Shown: positions 50,604-58,933 of the stretch, one piece after another
Numbering within the stretch: position 1 is the first letter of the stretch
Layout of the letters: the number at the start of each line of letters is the position of its first letter
From: Alphaproteobacteria bacterium
Lineage (GTDB): Bacteria > Pseudomonadota > Alphaproteobacteria > CACIAM-22H2
Direction: 5' to 3'
Length of the DNA stretch: 64,000 nucleotides
NCBI GenBank assembly: GCA_016793165.1
Contig: JAEULA010000093.1
Coordinates: 1-64,000, forward strand
The notes under the pieces: model-generated
The model's database searches: none
Told to the model about the DNA's origin: nothing
The model's input: the letters and a program-made list of their open reading frames with translations, nothing else
Position numbers and translations under genes: made by a program

Positions 50604-52877
50604 ATGACACGCCGAATCCTGCAGCCGGTGCCGGCAGGTCCGGGCGGCCCGCGGCCGCTCGTGCAGGGCGAGACGAACCCGAGCCTGCCGCGCGTGCCCC
50701 CGCCACTGCCGGAGTCGATCGGCCCGGCCGGCGTCGCGCGCGTGCTCTGGCGCGGGCGATGGCTGATCGCCGGCGGCGCCGTACTTGCCGGGCTGGCGGC
50801 GGCCGCGGCACTCCAGCTCGTCACGCCGCGTTATGCGGCTCAGGGCATGCTGGTCATCGAATCGCAGCGCCTGAACATCCCCGAGCTGCAGGGCGCGGTC
50901 GCCGACGCGACGCTCGATTCCGCGATCGTTCGCAGCGAGGTGCAGATCCTGCGCTCGCGTGCGCTCGTGGCCGCGGTGGCGCAGTCGCTCGCCCTCGACC
51001 GGCGCCCCGAATTCAATCCCCCGCCCGATGCGGACGGCACGACGGCGCGGCTGTGGCGCGCAGCGCTGGCCCGACTCCCGACGGCATGGCGCGAGCGCAT
51101 CGAGACGATGGAGGGCGGCACCGAAGCGCCGTCCGAGCCGCCGTCCTCGCAGGCGGTCGAGGCGGCGGTCGTGGCGCGCGTGCAAGGTGATCTCGCGGTC
51201 AGCAACGATGGCCGCAGCCACATCGTGAGCGTCGAGTTCCTCGGCGAGGATCCGGAGCTGAGCGCCGCGATCGTGAACCGGCTGATGGAGCGCTACATCG
51301 CCGACAAGACCGCGACGCGGAGCCGCACGAACCAGGAAGCGAGCGCGGCGCTCGGCAACCGCCTCGAGGAGCTGCGCGGCGAGGTCGAGGAGCTGGACCG
51401 CCAGGTGCAGGAGTACCGGCGGCGCTACGAGCTGGTCGAGACGCGCCTCGGCACCGTCGGCTCGCAGCAGATCGCGGACCTCAACACCCAGCTCACCCTT
51501 GCGCGCGCCGAGCGCGCGCAGGTCGAGAGCCGGCTGCAGGCGGCGAGCGGCGTCGCGCGCGGGCCGCGCGGCGCGGCCGACATCCAGGAGGTCCTCGGCT
51601 CGCCGCTGATCGTGCGGCTGCGCGAGCGCGAGGCCGAGATCGCGCAGCGGGAGGCCGAGATCTCGACGCGGTTCGGCCCCAACCATCCGCAGCGCCGGCA
51701 GGCGCAGGCCGAGCTGGCGGAGATCCGCCGCAGCCTCGGCGGCGAGATCGACAAGGTCGTCGGGTCGATCCGGGCCCAGTTCGATGCCGCGCGCAACCGC
51801 GAGCGGGCGCTCGACCGCCAGCTCGCCGAGCTGCGCGAGCGCGCGACGCGCGCCACGCAGGCCGAGAGCGAGCTGCGACAGATCGAGAAGGAGGCAGACG
51901 CGCGGCGCCTGCTGTACCAGAGCTTCCAGCAGCGCGCGGAGCTGACGGCGACGGCGACGCCGGCCCAGCTGCAGTCCAATGCGCGCATCGTCAGCGCCGC
52001 GGTCGCGCCGCTGCGCCCCGCGACGCCGCGCCGCGCCCTGGTGCTGCCGCTGGCGGCGCTCGGCGGCGCGCTCGCGGGCTGCGGTGCGGCGCTCCTGCGC
52101 ACCCGACGCGACGACGGGTTCACCCGCCTCGATGCGGTCGCCGCCGCCACCGGCCTTCCGGGGCTGGCGGCGATCCCCCGCCTCCCGGGCCGCAAGCTGC
52201 GCGCCTCGCCGGCGCGCGTCGTCGTCGAGGATCCGGCTTCGCCGGTGGCGGAAACGCTGCGCGGCCTGCGCGCACGGCTTCGTCTCGGCGCGCGCGGCGG
52301 CCCGCGAGTCGTCCTGGTCGCGTCCGCCCTCGACGGCGAGGGCAAGTCGAGCATCGCCGCCGCCCTGGCTCGCATCGGCGCGCTCGACGGGCTGCGCACG
52401 CTGCTGATCGAGGGCGATCTCCGGCGGCCCAGCATCGCGCAGCTGCTCGGGCGCGGCCTGCAGGGCGGCGGGCTGGAGCGCGCGCTCGCGGCGCCGGACG
52501 CGCTGGCCGAGGCGACGACCTTCGACCTGCCGACCGGGCTGAGCGTGCTCGCGGCGGCCGCCGCGATCGACGCCCCGCATCGCGCCCTGGCCGAGCCGAC
52601 GCTGCGCGAACTGCTCGCCGGCGCCCGCGCGAGCTTCGACCTCGTGGTCGTCGATGCGCCGCCGGTCATGCTCGTGTCCGACGCGATCCTGATCGCCGAG
52701 CATTGCGACGCGATCGTGCTCGTCGTCGAGTCCGAGCGCACCGCGCGCAGCCTCGTGAGCGAGGCGGTGGCGCGACTGGCAAGCGCGGGCCGCCCGATCG
52801 CAGGCGTCGTGCTCTCCAAGTCGGCGAAGCTCCAGGTCGGCGGCGGCTACTACGGCGGCTACGCGGCGCGCGCCTGA
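50604..52877 (+). CDS. Wzc-like polysaccharide co-polymerase/tyrosine autokinase
   Basis: 757 residues from the ATG at 50604, with GAGGAG seven bases upstream. Two membrane helices (about 52-75 and 470-490) flank a periplasmic Wzz-like domain with long coiled coils (about 225-290 and 340-440) and a GNVR-like end. The cytoplasmic BY-kinase domain has Walker A ALDGEGKSS (about 575-583, K581), Walker A' LLIEGDLRRPS in which E603 replaces the usual first Asp, and Walker B LVVVDAPPVML. The C-terminus has a short tyrosine cluster, Y749, Y750 and Y753. These proteins control chain length and export by cycles of autophosphorylation. No cognate phosphatase gene is in the window. Confidence 0.93.
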   Translation: MTRRILQPVPAGPGGPRPLVQGETNPSLPRVPPPLPESIGPAGVARVLWRGRWLIAGGAVLAGLAAAAALQLVTPRYAAQGMLVIESQRLNIPELQGAVADATLDSAIVRSEVQILRSRALVAAVAQSLALDRRPEFNPPPDADGTTARLWRAALARLPTAWRERIETMEGGTEAPSEPPSSQAVEAAVVARVQGDLAVSNDGRSHIVSVEFLGEDPELSAAIVNRLMERYIADKTATRSRTNQEASAALGNRLEELRGEVEELDRQVQEYRRRYELVETRLGTVGSQQIADLNTQLTLARAERAQVESRLQAASGVARGPRGAADIQEVLGSPLIVRLREREAEIAQREAEISTRFGPNHPQRRQAQAELAEIRRSLGGEIDKVVGSIRAQFDAARNRERALDRQLAELRERATRATQAESELRQIEKEADARRLLYQSFQQRAELTATATPAQLQSNARIVSAAVAPLRPATPRRALVLPLAALGGALAGCGAALLRTRRDDGFTRLDAVAAATGLPGLAAIPRLPGRKLRASPARVVVEDPASPVAETLRGLRARLRLGARGGPRVVLVASALDGEGKSSIAAALARIGALDGLRTLLIEGDLRRPSIAQLLGRGLQGGGLERALAAPDALAEATTFDLPTGLSVLAAAAAIDAPHRALAEPTLRELLAGARASFDLVVVDAPPVMLVSDAILIAEHCDAIVLVVESERTARSLVSEAVARLASAGRPIAGVVLSKSAKLQVGGGYYGGYAARA

Positions 52878-52885
52878 GGCGTCGG

Positions 52886-54049
52886 TCACGGCGCGCCGCG
52901 CTCGCGTCGGATCGACGCCGCCGGAGTCCAGGTCTGGAAGCGGTCGCCGCGCAGCGAGCGCAGCACACCGATCCCCGTCGCCACGAGCGCGGCGAGGACG
53001 TCGAGCAGCCGCGCGGCACGCGCCGCCGGTCGCGCGGCGCCGAACAGCAGCACACCGCCCGCGAGCGCCGCGAGCACCGCCACCGCCATCGCCTGCCCGG
53101 CCACGAGCAGCCCCGCGACGACGAGCGCGATCCCGAGCAGCAGAGCGTAGATCGACAGCCAGCGCAGCAGCTTGTGCGAGACGTACTTGAACAACGTCAG
53201 GGCATCGAGCCGCCGCAGGCGCGGCCAGAGCAGGCGATGGACGTTGAAGGCCTGGCACGCGATCCGGATCTTGCGCCGGAACTCCTCGGCCGGCTTCGCG
53301 ATCGACTCCTCGGTCGCCAGGGCGTCGCCGACGCGAACGATGCGATGGCCGTCGCAGAGGATCGACAGCGAAACATACATGTCGTCGATGATGTCCGGCG
53401 GCGGCGGGCGATGCAGCGCCCGGCGGATCGCGAAGATCGATCCGTCCGCGCCCATGACCGAGCCGGTGTCGCTCTCGAGCTGCTTGATGCCCTCCTCCAG
53501 GCGCCAGTAGAGCGACCCGGTCTCGGCGGTCGCCGTCGCGGTCCGGGTCACGTAGCGCAGGTGCCCGCACGCACAGCCCACGATCGGGTCGGCGAAGGCG
53601 CCCGCGAGGCGCGGGATCGCCTCGGCATCGAACATCACGTTCGCATCGGTGAACACCACGATGTCGGCCGCGGTCGCGGCGACGAGCTGATTCATGCCGT
53701 GGGTCTTGCCGCGGCGCTCCGTGGCGACCACGAGTCGGATCCTGTCCGCGTAGCGCGCCGCGATCGCCGCCGTTCCGTCCGTCGCGGCATCGACGTAGAG
53801 CAGGATCTCGAGCCCCGGGACGCGGTCGCGCAGGTCCAGCATGTTCGCGATCTTGCGCTCGATGACGCCGGCCTCGTTGTAGGCGCAGACGCACAGCGCC
53901 ACCCGCAGGGGTTCGCCGCTCCGGCCTCGGTGCAGCGCGGGCGCCGGCGCGAAGCGCCGCATCAGGCGCAGGACGATCGGATAGGTCAGGAAGGGATGGA
54001 CGGCGAGGACGAGCGCGAGGCCGCCGAGCCCGAGCAGGATCGTCGCCAT
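52886..54049 (-). CDS. Membrane-bound family 2 glycosyltransferase
   Basis: 387 residues. An N-terminal hydrophobic helix (ATILLGLGGLALVLAVHPFLTY) precedes a GT2 domain with VALCVCAYNEAGVIERKIAN, EILLYVDAATDGT, VFTDANVMFD (the D-x-N/D metal motif) and GADGSIFAIRRAL. Two or three C-terminal helices (IYALLLGIALVVAGLLVAG, VAVLAALAGGVLLF) follow. This processive-type architecture resembles synthases of the ExoA/HasA kind. It is convergent with the Wzc-like gene (8 bases between stops) and closes the exopolysaccharide locus. Confidence 0.9.
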   Translation of the reverse strand: MATILLGLGGLALVLAVHPFLTYPIVLRLMRRFAPAPALHRGRSGEPLRVALCVCAYNEAGVIERKIANMLDLRDRVPGLEILLYVDAATDGTAAIAARYADRIRLVVATERRGKTHGMNQLVAATAADIVVFTDANVMFDAEAIPRLAGAFADPIVGCACGHLRYVTRTATATAETGSLYWRLEEGIKQLESDTGSVMGADGSIFAIRRALHRPPPPDIIDDMYVSLSILCDGHRIVRVGDALATEESIAKPAEEFRRKIRIACQAFNVHRLLWPRLRRLDALTLFKYVSHKLLRWLSIYALLLGIALVVAGLLVAGQAMAVAVLAALAGGVLLFGAARPAARAARLLDVLAALVATGIGVLRSLRGDRFQTWTPAASIRRERGAP

Positions 54050-54344
54050 CGCACGCCTAGCGCCTCCACCGTGCGAGAGACGTATCGCTCACGACAAGCG
54101 ACGCATCGCGCAGCGCGCACGCCTCGATCCGAGATGCCGATATGGACGCGGGTCGGCACGTCGACATCGCCGCTTCCGCCAGCAGAATTGCCAACATTGG
54201 CGCATTCAATTCCGCCGAGCCGGCCGCGCGCGCGAACATGACTGTGACAACGCTCGCAAATTCCTCTCCGCGTGCAATACGGCTTGCCACATTCGAGCAG
54301 GATCTCGCCGCATTCTCGTCGCATTGAGCAGGCCCCCTGTCCGC
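54050..54344. other. Intergenic region between exopolysaccharide and trehalose genes
   Basis: 295 bases, AT-richer than its surroundings. It should contain the divergent promoters of the membrane glycosyltransferase and otsB. GCCAA-CA-TTGGC (54190-54201) is a small inverted repeat that could be an operator. A 61-codon open frame (54142-54327) lies inside but has no ribosome-binding site or family similarity, and I do not call it a gene. Confidence 0.5.
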
Positions 54345-55157
54345 ATGACCACGCACGCGTTCATCGACATCGCCGCGGAGTCGCGCACCGACGCCCGCGT
54401 GCCGCCGCGTGCCGGCCGCGACTGGGCGCTCTTCCTCGACATCGACGGCACGCTGCTCGACATCGCCTCGACGCCGGGCTCGGTACGCGTGCCGCCGAGC
54501 CTGCCGCGGCTCGTCGAGACGATCGCCGGCCTGCTCGACGGCGCTCTCGCGCTGGTGAGCGGCCGCGCGATCGCGGACATCGACCGCCTCTTCGATCCGC
54601 TCGCGCTGCCGACGGCCGGCCAGCACGGCGGCGAGATCCGGCCGCGGGCCGGCGGCGTCGCGCGGCGCGTCCGCGCCGAGAGCGCCATCGACGACCACGT
54701 CCGCGCCGGAATCGAACGGCTGGCGCGCCAGGCGCCGCGGATCCGCGTCGAGGACAAGGGGCTTTCCGTCGCGTTCCACTACCGCTACGCGCCGCAGCTG
54801 CGCGAATGGCTGCATCGGCACCTCGAGCGCATCGCAACCACGGCCGCGAGCCCGCTGCGGATCCTCGAAGGACGGATGGTCTGGGAGCTCCTGCCCGTCG
54901 GCCACGACAAGGGCACGGCCGTCGACGAGTTCATGCGCGCGCCGCCGTTCCTGGGGCGCGTCCCGATCTTCGTGGGCGACGACGTCACGGACGAGGACGG
55001 CTGTCTCGCCGCGATCCGGCACGGGGGACATGCCCTGCGCGTCGGGCCGCGGCGCGTGCTCGACCGGCCGATCGCGTTCGCCGATCCCGGCGCCGTGCGG
55101 CACTGGCTCGCGCAGTTGCCGGCGATGCTGCTGGCCCCGGACGCATGCAGGACCTGA
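54345..55157 (+). CDS. otsB: Trehalose-6-phosphate phosphatase
   Basis: 270 residues from the ATG at 54345; an in-frame TTG at 54324 is possible, and neither has a strong ribosome-binding site. HAD-superfamily motifs are present: nucleophile loop FLDIDGTLLDI, motif II serine in ALVSGRAI, and the late motif IFVGDDVTDEDGC that binds Mg2+. The Lys in VGHDKGTAVDEF completes the site. OtsB removes phosphate from trehalose-6-phosphate, the second step of trehalose synthesis. The next gene starts 13 bases before its stop, so translation is coupled. Confidence 0.94.
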   Translation: MTTHAFIDIAAESRTDARVPPRAGRDWALFLDIDGTLLDIASTPGSVRVPPSLPRLVETIAGLLDGALALVSGRAIADIDRLFDPLALPTAGQHGGEIRPRAGGVARRVRAESAIDDHVRAGIERLARQAPRIRVEDKGLSVAFHYRYAPQLREWLHRHLERIATTAASPLRILEGRMVWELLPVGHDKGTAVDEFMRAPPFLGRVPIFVGDDVTDEDGCLAAIRHGGHALRVGPRRVLDRPIAFADPGAVRHWLAQLPAMLLAPDACRT

Positions 55158-56935
55158 ACCTCGCCGTCGTCGGGAACTGCGTCGTGGCGGCGCTGATCGA
55201 TCGCCGCGCGCGGATCGTCTGGTGGTGCCTGCCCCGCCTCGACGGCGATCCCGTGTTCTCCAACCTGCTGGAGGGCGACCTGGAGCGCGGATTCGCCGAC
55301 GTGGCGCTCGATCGGCAGGCCGAGTCGACCCAGAGCTACGTCGGCAACACCGCGATCGTCTCGACGCTGCTCCAGAACGCGGACGGCGGCAGCGTCCGCG
55401 TCACCGACTTCATGCCGCGCTTCAAGCGCTTCGACCGGATCTATCGCCCGGCGATGCTGGTGCGCCGGATCGAGCCCGTGACCGGGCTGTGCAAGCTGCG
55501 CATCCGGATCCGGCCGGCTGGCGACCATGGCGGCGCTGCGCCCGTGCGCATGCTCGGCAGCAATCATCTGCGCTATATCGGCCCCGAGATCTCGCTGCGC
55601 CTGACCACCGACGCGCCGCTCGCCTACATCGCCGGCGAGTCGCCGTTCGTCCTGACCCAGCCGGTGACGCTGATCCTCGGGCCCGACGAGATGCTCGAGG
55701 CCAACGTCGCGCAGTTCGGCCGCGAATCGCTCGAGCGCACGCGCGACTACTGGCTGGAGTGGAGCCGCTACCTCGCGGTCCCGTTCGAGTGGCAGGACGC
55801 GGTGATCCGGGCCGCGATCACGCTCAAGCTCTGCAGCTTCGAGGAGACCGGCGCGATCGTCGCCGCGCTGACCAGCTCGGTCCCCGAGGCGCCGGCGACC
55901 GCGCGGAACTGGGACTACCGCCACTGCTGGCTGCGCGACGCCTTCTTCGTCGTGCATGCCCTCAACCGCCTCGGCGCGACGCGGACGATGGAGGACTATC
56001 TCGGCTACATCACCACCGTGACCGCGCTGCAGCCCGAGGCCGATCTCAAGCCGGTTTACGGCATCGTGCCCGACCTGGCGCTCGACGAGCGGATCGTTCC
56101 GAGCCTCGCCGGCTATCGCGGCATGGGTCCGGTGCGGGTCGGCAACCAGGCGGCGCTGCAGAAGCAGAACGACGTCTACGGCAGCATCGTGCTCGCGGTC
56201 GCGCAGGCCTTCTTCGACCGCCGACTGCCGCAGATGGGCGACGTCGCGCTGTTCGAGAGGCTCGAGCGTCTCGGCGAGCGCGCCGAGCAGGTCGCGTTCG
56301 AGCCCGATGCGGGGCTGTGGGAGTATCGCGGGCGCGCCCGGATCCACGTCCATTCCGCCGCGATGTGCTGGGCCGCTTGCGCGCGCCTTGCCAAGATCGC
56401 CCGGCATCTCGGGCTCGAGGACCGGGCTGCGTCGTGGCACCGGCGCGCCGAGGCGCTGCGACGCGCCATCCTCGAGCAGGCCTGGAACCCGCAGCGCCAG
56501 AGCTTCGTGGCCGACTTCGGCGGCACCGAGCTGGATGCGAGCCTGCTGCAGCTGCAGGAGATCGGCTTCGTCGCCGCGGCGGATCCGCGCTTCCACGCGA
56601 CGGTCGACGCGATCGGCCGCGAGCTGCGACGCGGGACCCATCTCCTGCGCTATGCGGGCGAGGACGATTTCGGGCTCCCCGAGTCGGGCTTCACGATCTG
56701 CAGCTTCTGGTACGTCGATGCGCTCGCGGCCATCGGCCGCGGCGAGGAGGCCCGTGCGCTGCTCATCGAGCTGATGGGGCGCCGCAACCATGTCGGGCTG
56801 CTGTCGGAGGACGTCCATCCCGTGACCGGCGAGCTTTGGGGGAACTTCCCGCAGACCTATTCGATGGCCGGCCTCGTCGTGTCGGCGATGCGGCTCAGCA
56901 AGAGCTGGGAGGAGGCGTTTTGGCGCGGCTCGTGA
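55145..56935 (+). CDS. Glycoside hydrolase family 15 protein (glucoamylase/trehalase-like)
   Basis: 596 residues; the ATG at 55145 lies inside the end of otsB. An N-terminal beta-sandwich region (NLAVVGNCVVAALIDRRARI, WWCLPRLDGDPVFSNLL) precedes the (alpha/alpha)6 barrel with NWDYRHCWLRDAFF, QLDVYG-like QKQNDVYGSIV, and ESGFTICSFWYVDAL and WGNFPQTYSMAGLV at the end, all typical of bacterial GH15. Members hydrolyse terminal alpha-glucosides, including trehalose in some actinobacterial and archaeal cases. Lying between otsB and otsA, it could degrade trehalose or supply glucose; the sequence does not decide. It has no signal peptide. Its stop overlaps the otsA start by 16 bases. Confidence 0.92.
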   Translation: MQDLNLAVVGNCVVAALIDRRARIVWWCLPRLDGDPVFSNLLEGDLERGFADVALDRQAESTQSYVGNTAIVSTLLQNADGGSVRVTDFMPRFKRFDRIYRPAMLVRRIEPVTGLCKLRIRIRPAGDHGGAAPVRMLGSNHLRYIGPEISLRLTTDAPLAYIAGESPFVLTQPVTLILGPDEMLEANVAQFGRESLERTRDYWLEWSRYLAVPFEWQDAVIRAAITLKLCSFEETGAIVAALTSSVPEAPATARNWDYRHCWLRDAFFVVHALNRLGATRTMEDYLGYITTVTALQPEADLKPVYGIVPDLALDERIVPSLAGYRGMGPVRVGNQAALQKQNDVYGSIVLAVAQAFFDRRLPQMGDVALFERLERLGERAEQVAFEPDAGLWEYRGRARIHVHSAAMCWAACARLAKIARHLGLEDRAASWHRRAEALRRAILEQAWNPQRQSFVADFGGTELDASLLQLQEIGFVAAADPRFHATVDAIGRELRRGTHLLRYAGEDDFGLPESGFTICSFWYVDALAAIGRGEEARALLIELMGRRNHVGLLSEDVHPVTGELWGNFPQTYSMAGLVVSAMRLSKSWEEAFWRGS

Positions 56936-58311
56936 TCGTCTCGAACCGGGTGGCGGGGCCGCGCGAGCGCACGGTGCGCGCGGGCGGCGTCGCGGTCGCG
57001 CTGCGCGAGGCGCTGCGCCGCCAGGGCGGGATCTGGTTCGGCTGGAGCGGCGACGTTGTCGAGGCTGCGGCCTCGACGCCGCACCTTCACGAATCCGGCG
57101 CGGTGACGACCGCGACGCTCGATCTCGATGCCCGAGACCACGACGATTTCTATCTCGGCTACGCGAACGCCACGCTGTGGCCGCTGTTCCACTACCGGCT
57201 CGGCCTGATGGACTTCCGACGCGAGGCCTTCGCCGGCTACCTGCGGGTCAACGAGCGCTTCGCGGCGGCGCTGGTGCCGCTGCTGCGGCCCGACGACGTC
57301 GTCTGGATCCACGACTACCACTTCATCCCGCTCGCTGCGGCGCTGCGCGCCCGCGGCGTCGCCAATCGGATCGGGTTCTTCCTCCATATCCCGTTCCCGG
57401 CGCCGGAGGTTCTCGCCACGCTGCCGGACCACGAAGTGCTGATCGAGGCGCTGCGCGCCTACGATCTGATCGGCCTGCAGACCACCGGCGACGCGGAGGC
57501 GCTGGCGGCGGCGATGGCGGGAACGCAGGCGGCCGTAGGCCCGGCGTGGACGACGAGTCCGACGATCGCCAGCTTCCCGATCGGCATCGACGTCGACGGC
57601 TTCGCCGAGCTCGCGGAGCAGGCGGTTCAGTCGCGCGAATCGCGGCAGCTGGCGGCGAGCCTCGCCGGCCGCGCGCTGGTGATCGGCGTCGATCGCCTCG
57701 ACTACAGCAAGGGGCTGCCGCTGCGATTCGACGCCTTCGAGGCCCTGCTCGCCGGCCATCCCGGCCATCGGCGGCGGGTCACCTATCTTCAAATCGCACC
57801 GATCTCGCGCGGCGGCGTGCCGGAGTACCGCAAGCTGCGCCGGGAGCTCGACCAGCGCGCGGGCCGCATCAACGGCCGCTACTCCGATGTCGACTGGACG
57901 CCGATCCGCTACCTCAACCGCGTGTCCTCGCGCGCCGCGCTCGCCGGCTACTACCGCCTCTCCCGGGTCGGGTTCGTCACCCCGATCCGCGACGGCATGA
58001 ACCTGGTGGCGAAGGAGTTCATCGCGGCGCAGGACCCGGCCGATCCGGGCGTGCTCGTGCTGTCCCGCTTCGCCGGCGCGGCCGCGGAGCTCGAGGACGC
58101 GCTGATCGTAAATCCGATGGACGTCGAACGCGTCGCCGCGGCGCTCGACCGCGCGCTGACGATGCCGCTCGCGGAGCGCCAGGAGCGCTGGCGGCGTCTC
58201 GTGGCGGCGATGCGGCGCAATGACGAGGCGGCGTGGCGCAACGGCTTCCTGGCGGCGCTCGACGCCGCGCCGCGCGCGCCCGGAGGCGTTCAGTCCTCGA
58301 GCGCCGCGTAA
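56920..58311 (+). CDS. otsA: Trehalose-6-phosphate synthase
   Basis: 463 residues from a TTG at 56920 with GGGAGGAGG upstream, inside the end of the GH15 gene. GT20 features: LVIVSNRVAGPRE at the N-terminus, GGVAVAL, the substrate residues in VWIHDYHFIPLAAAL and FFLHIPFPAPEVL, then VDRLDYSKGLPLR, and RDGMNLVAKEFIAAQ with ALIVNPMD. It couples UDP- (or other NDP-) glucose with glucose-6-phosphate. The three overlapping genes otsB-GH15-otsA form a clear operon. Its last 22 bases overlap the convergent greB end. Confidence 0.95.
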   Translation: MARLVIVSNRVAGPRERTVRAGGVAVALREALRRQGGIWFGWSGDVVEAAASTPHLHESGAVTTATLDLDARDHDDFYLGYANATLWPLFHYRLGLMDFRREAFAGYLRVNERFAAALVPLLRPDDVVWIHDYHFIPLAAALRARGVANRIGFFLHIPFPAPEVLATLPDHEVLIEALRAYDLIGLQTTGDAEALAAAMAGTQAAVGPAWTTSPTIASFPIGIDVDGFAELAEQAVQSRESRQLAASLAGRALVIGVDRLDYSKGLPLRFDAFEALLAGHPGHRRRVTYLQIAPISRGGVPEYRKLRRELDQRAGRINGRYSDVDWTPIRYLNRVSSRAALAGYYRLSRVGFVTPIRDGMNLVAKEFIAAQDPADPGVLVLSRFAGAAAELEDALIVNPMDVERVAAALDRALTMPLAERQERWRRLVAAMRRNDEAAWRNGFLAALDAAPRAPGGVQSSSAA

Positions 58312-58850
58312 CGGATCGCGAGCACCTCGATGGTCTCGATGCCCGTCGGCATGCGCAGGGGCACCTCGTCGCCGACATGGGCCTTGAGCAGCGCGCGCGC
58401 GATCGGGGAGATCCAGCTGACCCGGCCGCGATCGGTATCGGTCTCGTCGACGCCGACGATCGAGACGGTCCGCTCCTCGCCCTTGGGATCGAGATAGGTG
58501 ACAGTGGCGCCGAAGAAGACCTGATCGGTCCTCTGCTGCTGCAGCGGATCCACCACCTCGGCGTTTTCCAGCCGCTTGGTCAGGAAGCGCACGCGGCGGT
58601 CGATCTCACGCAGGCGCCGCTTGCCGTAGAGATAGTCGCCGTTCTCGGAGCGGTCGCCGTTGGCCGCGGCCCAGGACACGGTCTTCACGACCTCCGGCCG
58701 TTCGACGCGAAGCAGTTCATGGATCTCGGCGCGCAGGCGCGTGTGCCCCTGCGGCGTGATGTAGTTCTTCGCCCCGAGGGGCAGCGGCTGGGCGCCGTCC
58801 GGCAGATCGTCGTCGCCCGCCTCGTCTTCCTTCACGAAGGCCTTGCTCAT
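58290..58850 (-). CDS. greB: Transcription elongation factor GreB
   Basis: 186 residues from the ATG at 58850 (MSKAFVKEDEAGDDD). The N-terminal coiled-coil domain includes NGDRSENGDYLYGKRRLREI, in which the acidic tip residues coordinate the second Mg2+ of RNA polymerase during transcript cleavage; LREIDRRVRFLTKRLENAEV is the GreB version of this segment. The C-terminal FKBP-like domain is present (VFFGATVTYLDPKGEE, ISWISPIARALLKAHVGDEV). It restarts backtracked polymerase. GreB rather than GreA is supported by the extra acidic N-terminus and the YLYGKRRLREIDRR motif. Confidence 0.93.
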   Translation of the reverse strand: MSKAFVKEDEAGDDDLPDGAQPLPLGAKNYITPQGHTRLRAEIHELLRVERPEVVKTVSWAAANGDRSENGDYLYGKRRLREIDRRVRFLTKRLENAEVVDPLQQQRTDQVFFGATVTYLDPKGEERTVSIVGVDETDTDRGRVSWISPIARALLKAHVGDEVPLRMPTGIETIEVLAIRYAALED

Positions 58851-58933
58851 GCGGGCGGCAGGATAGCGCAGGTCGGCGCCGCCGGTCGCGCGCCGCACGA
58901 AGCGCCGTCTCGACCGCCACCGCCACGGCGCGG

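Noticed and set aside
54142..54327. 61-codon open frame before otsB
   Set aside because: No ribosome-binding site, no recognisable domain, and it fills a likely promoter region.
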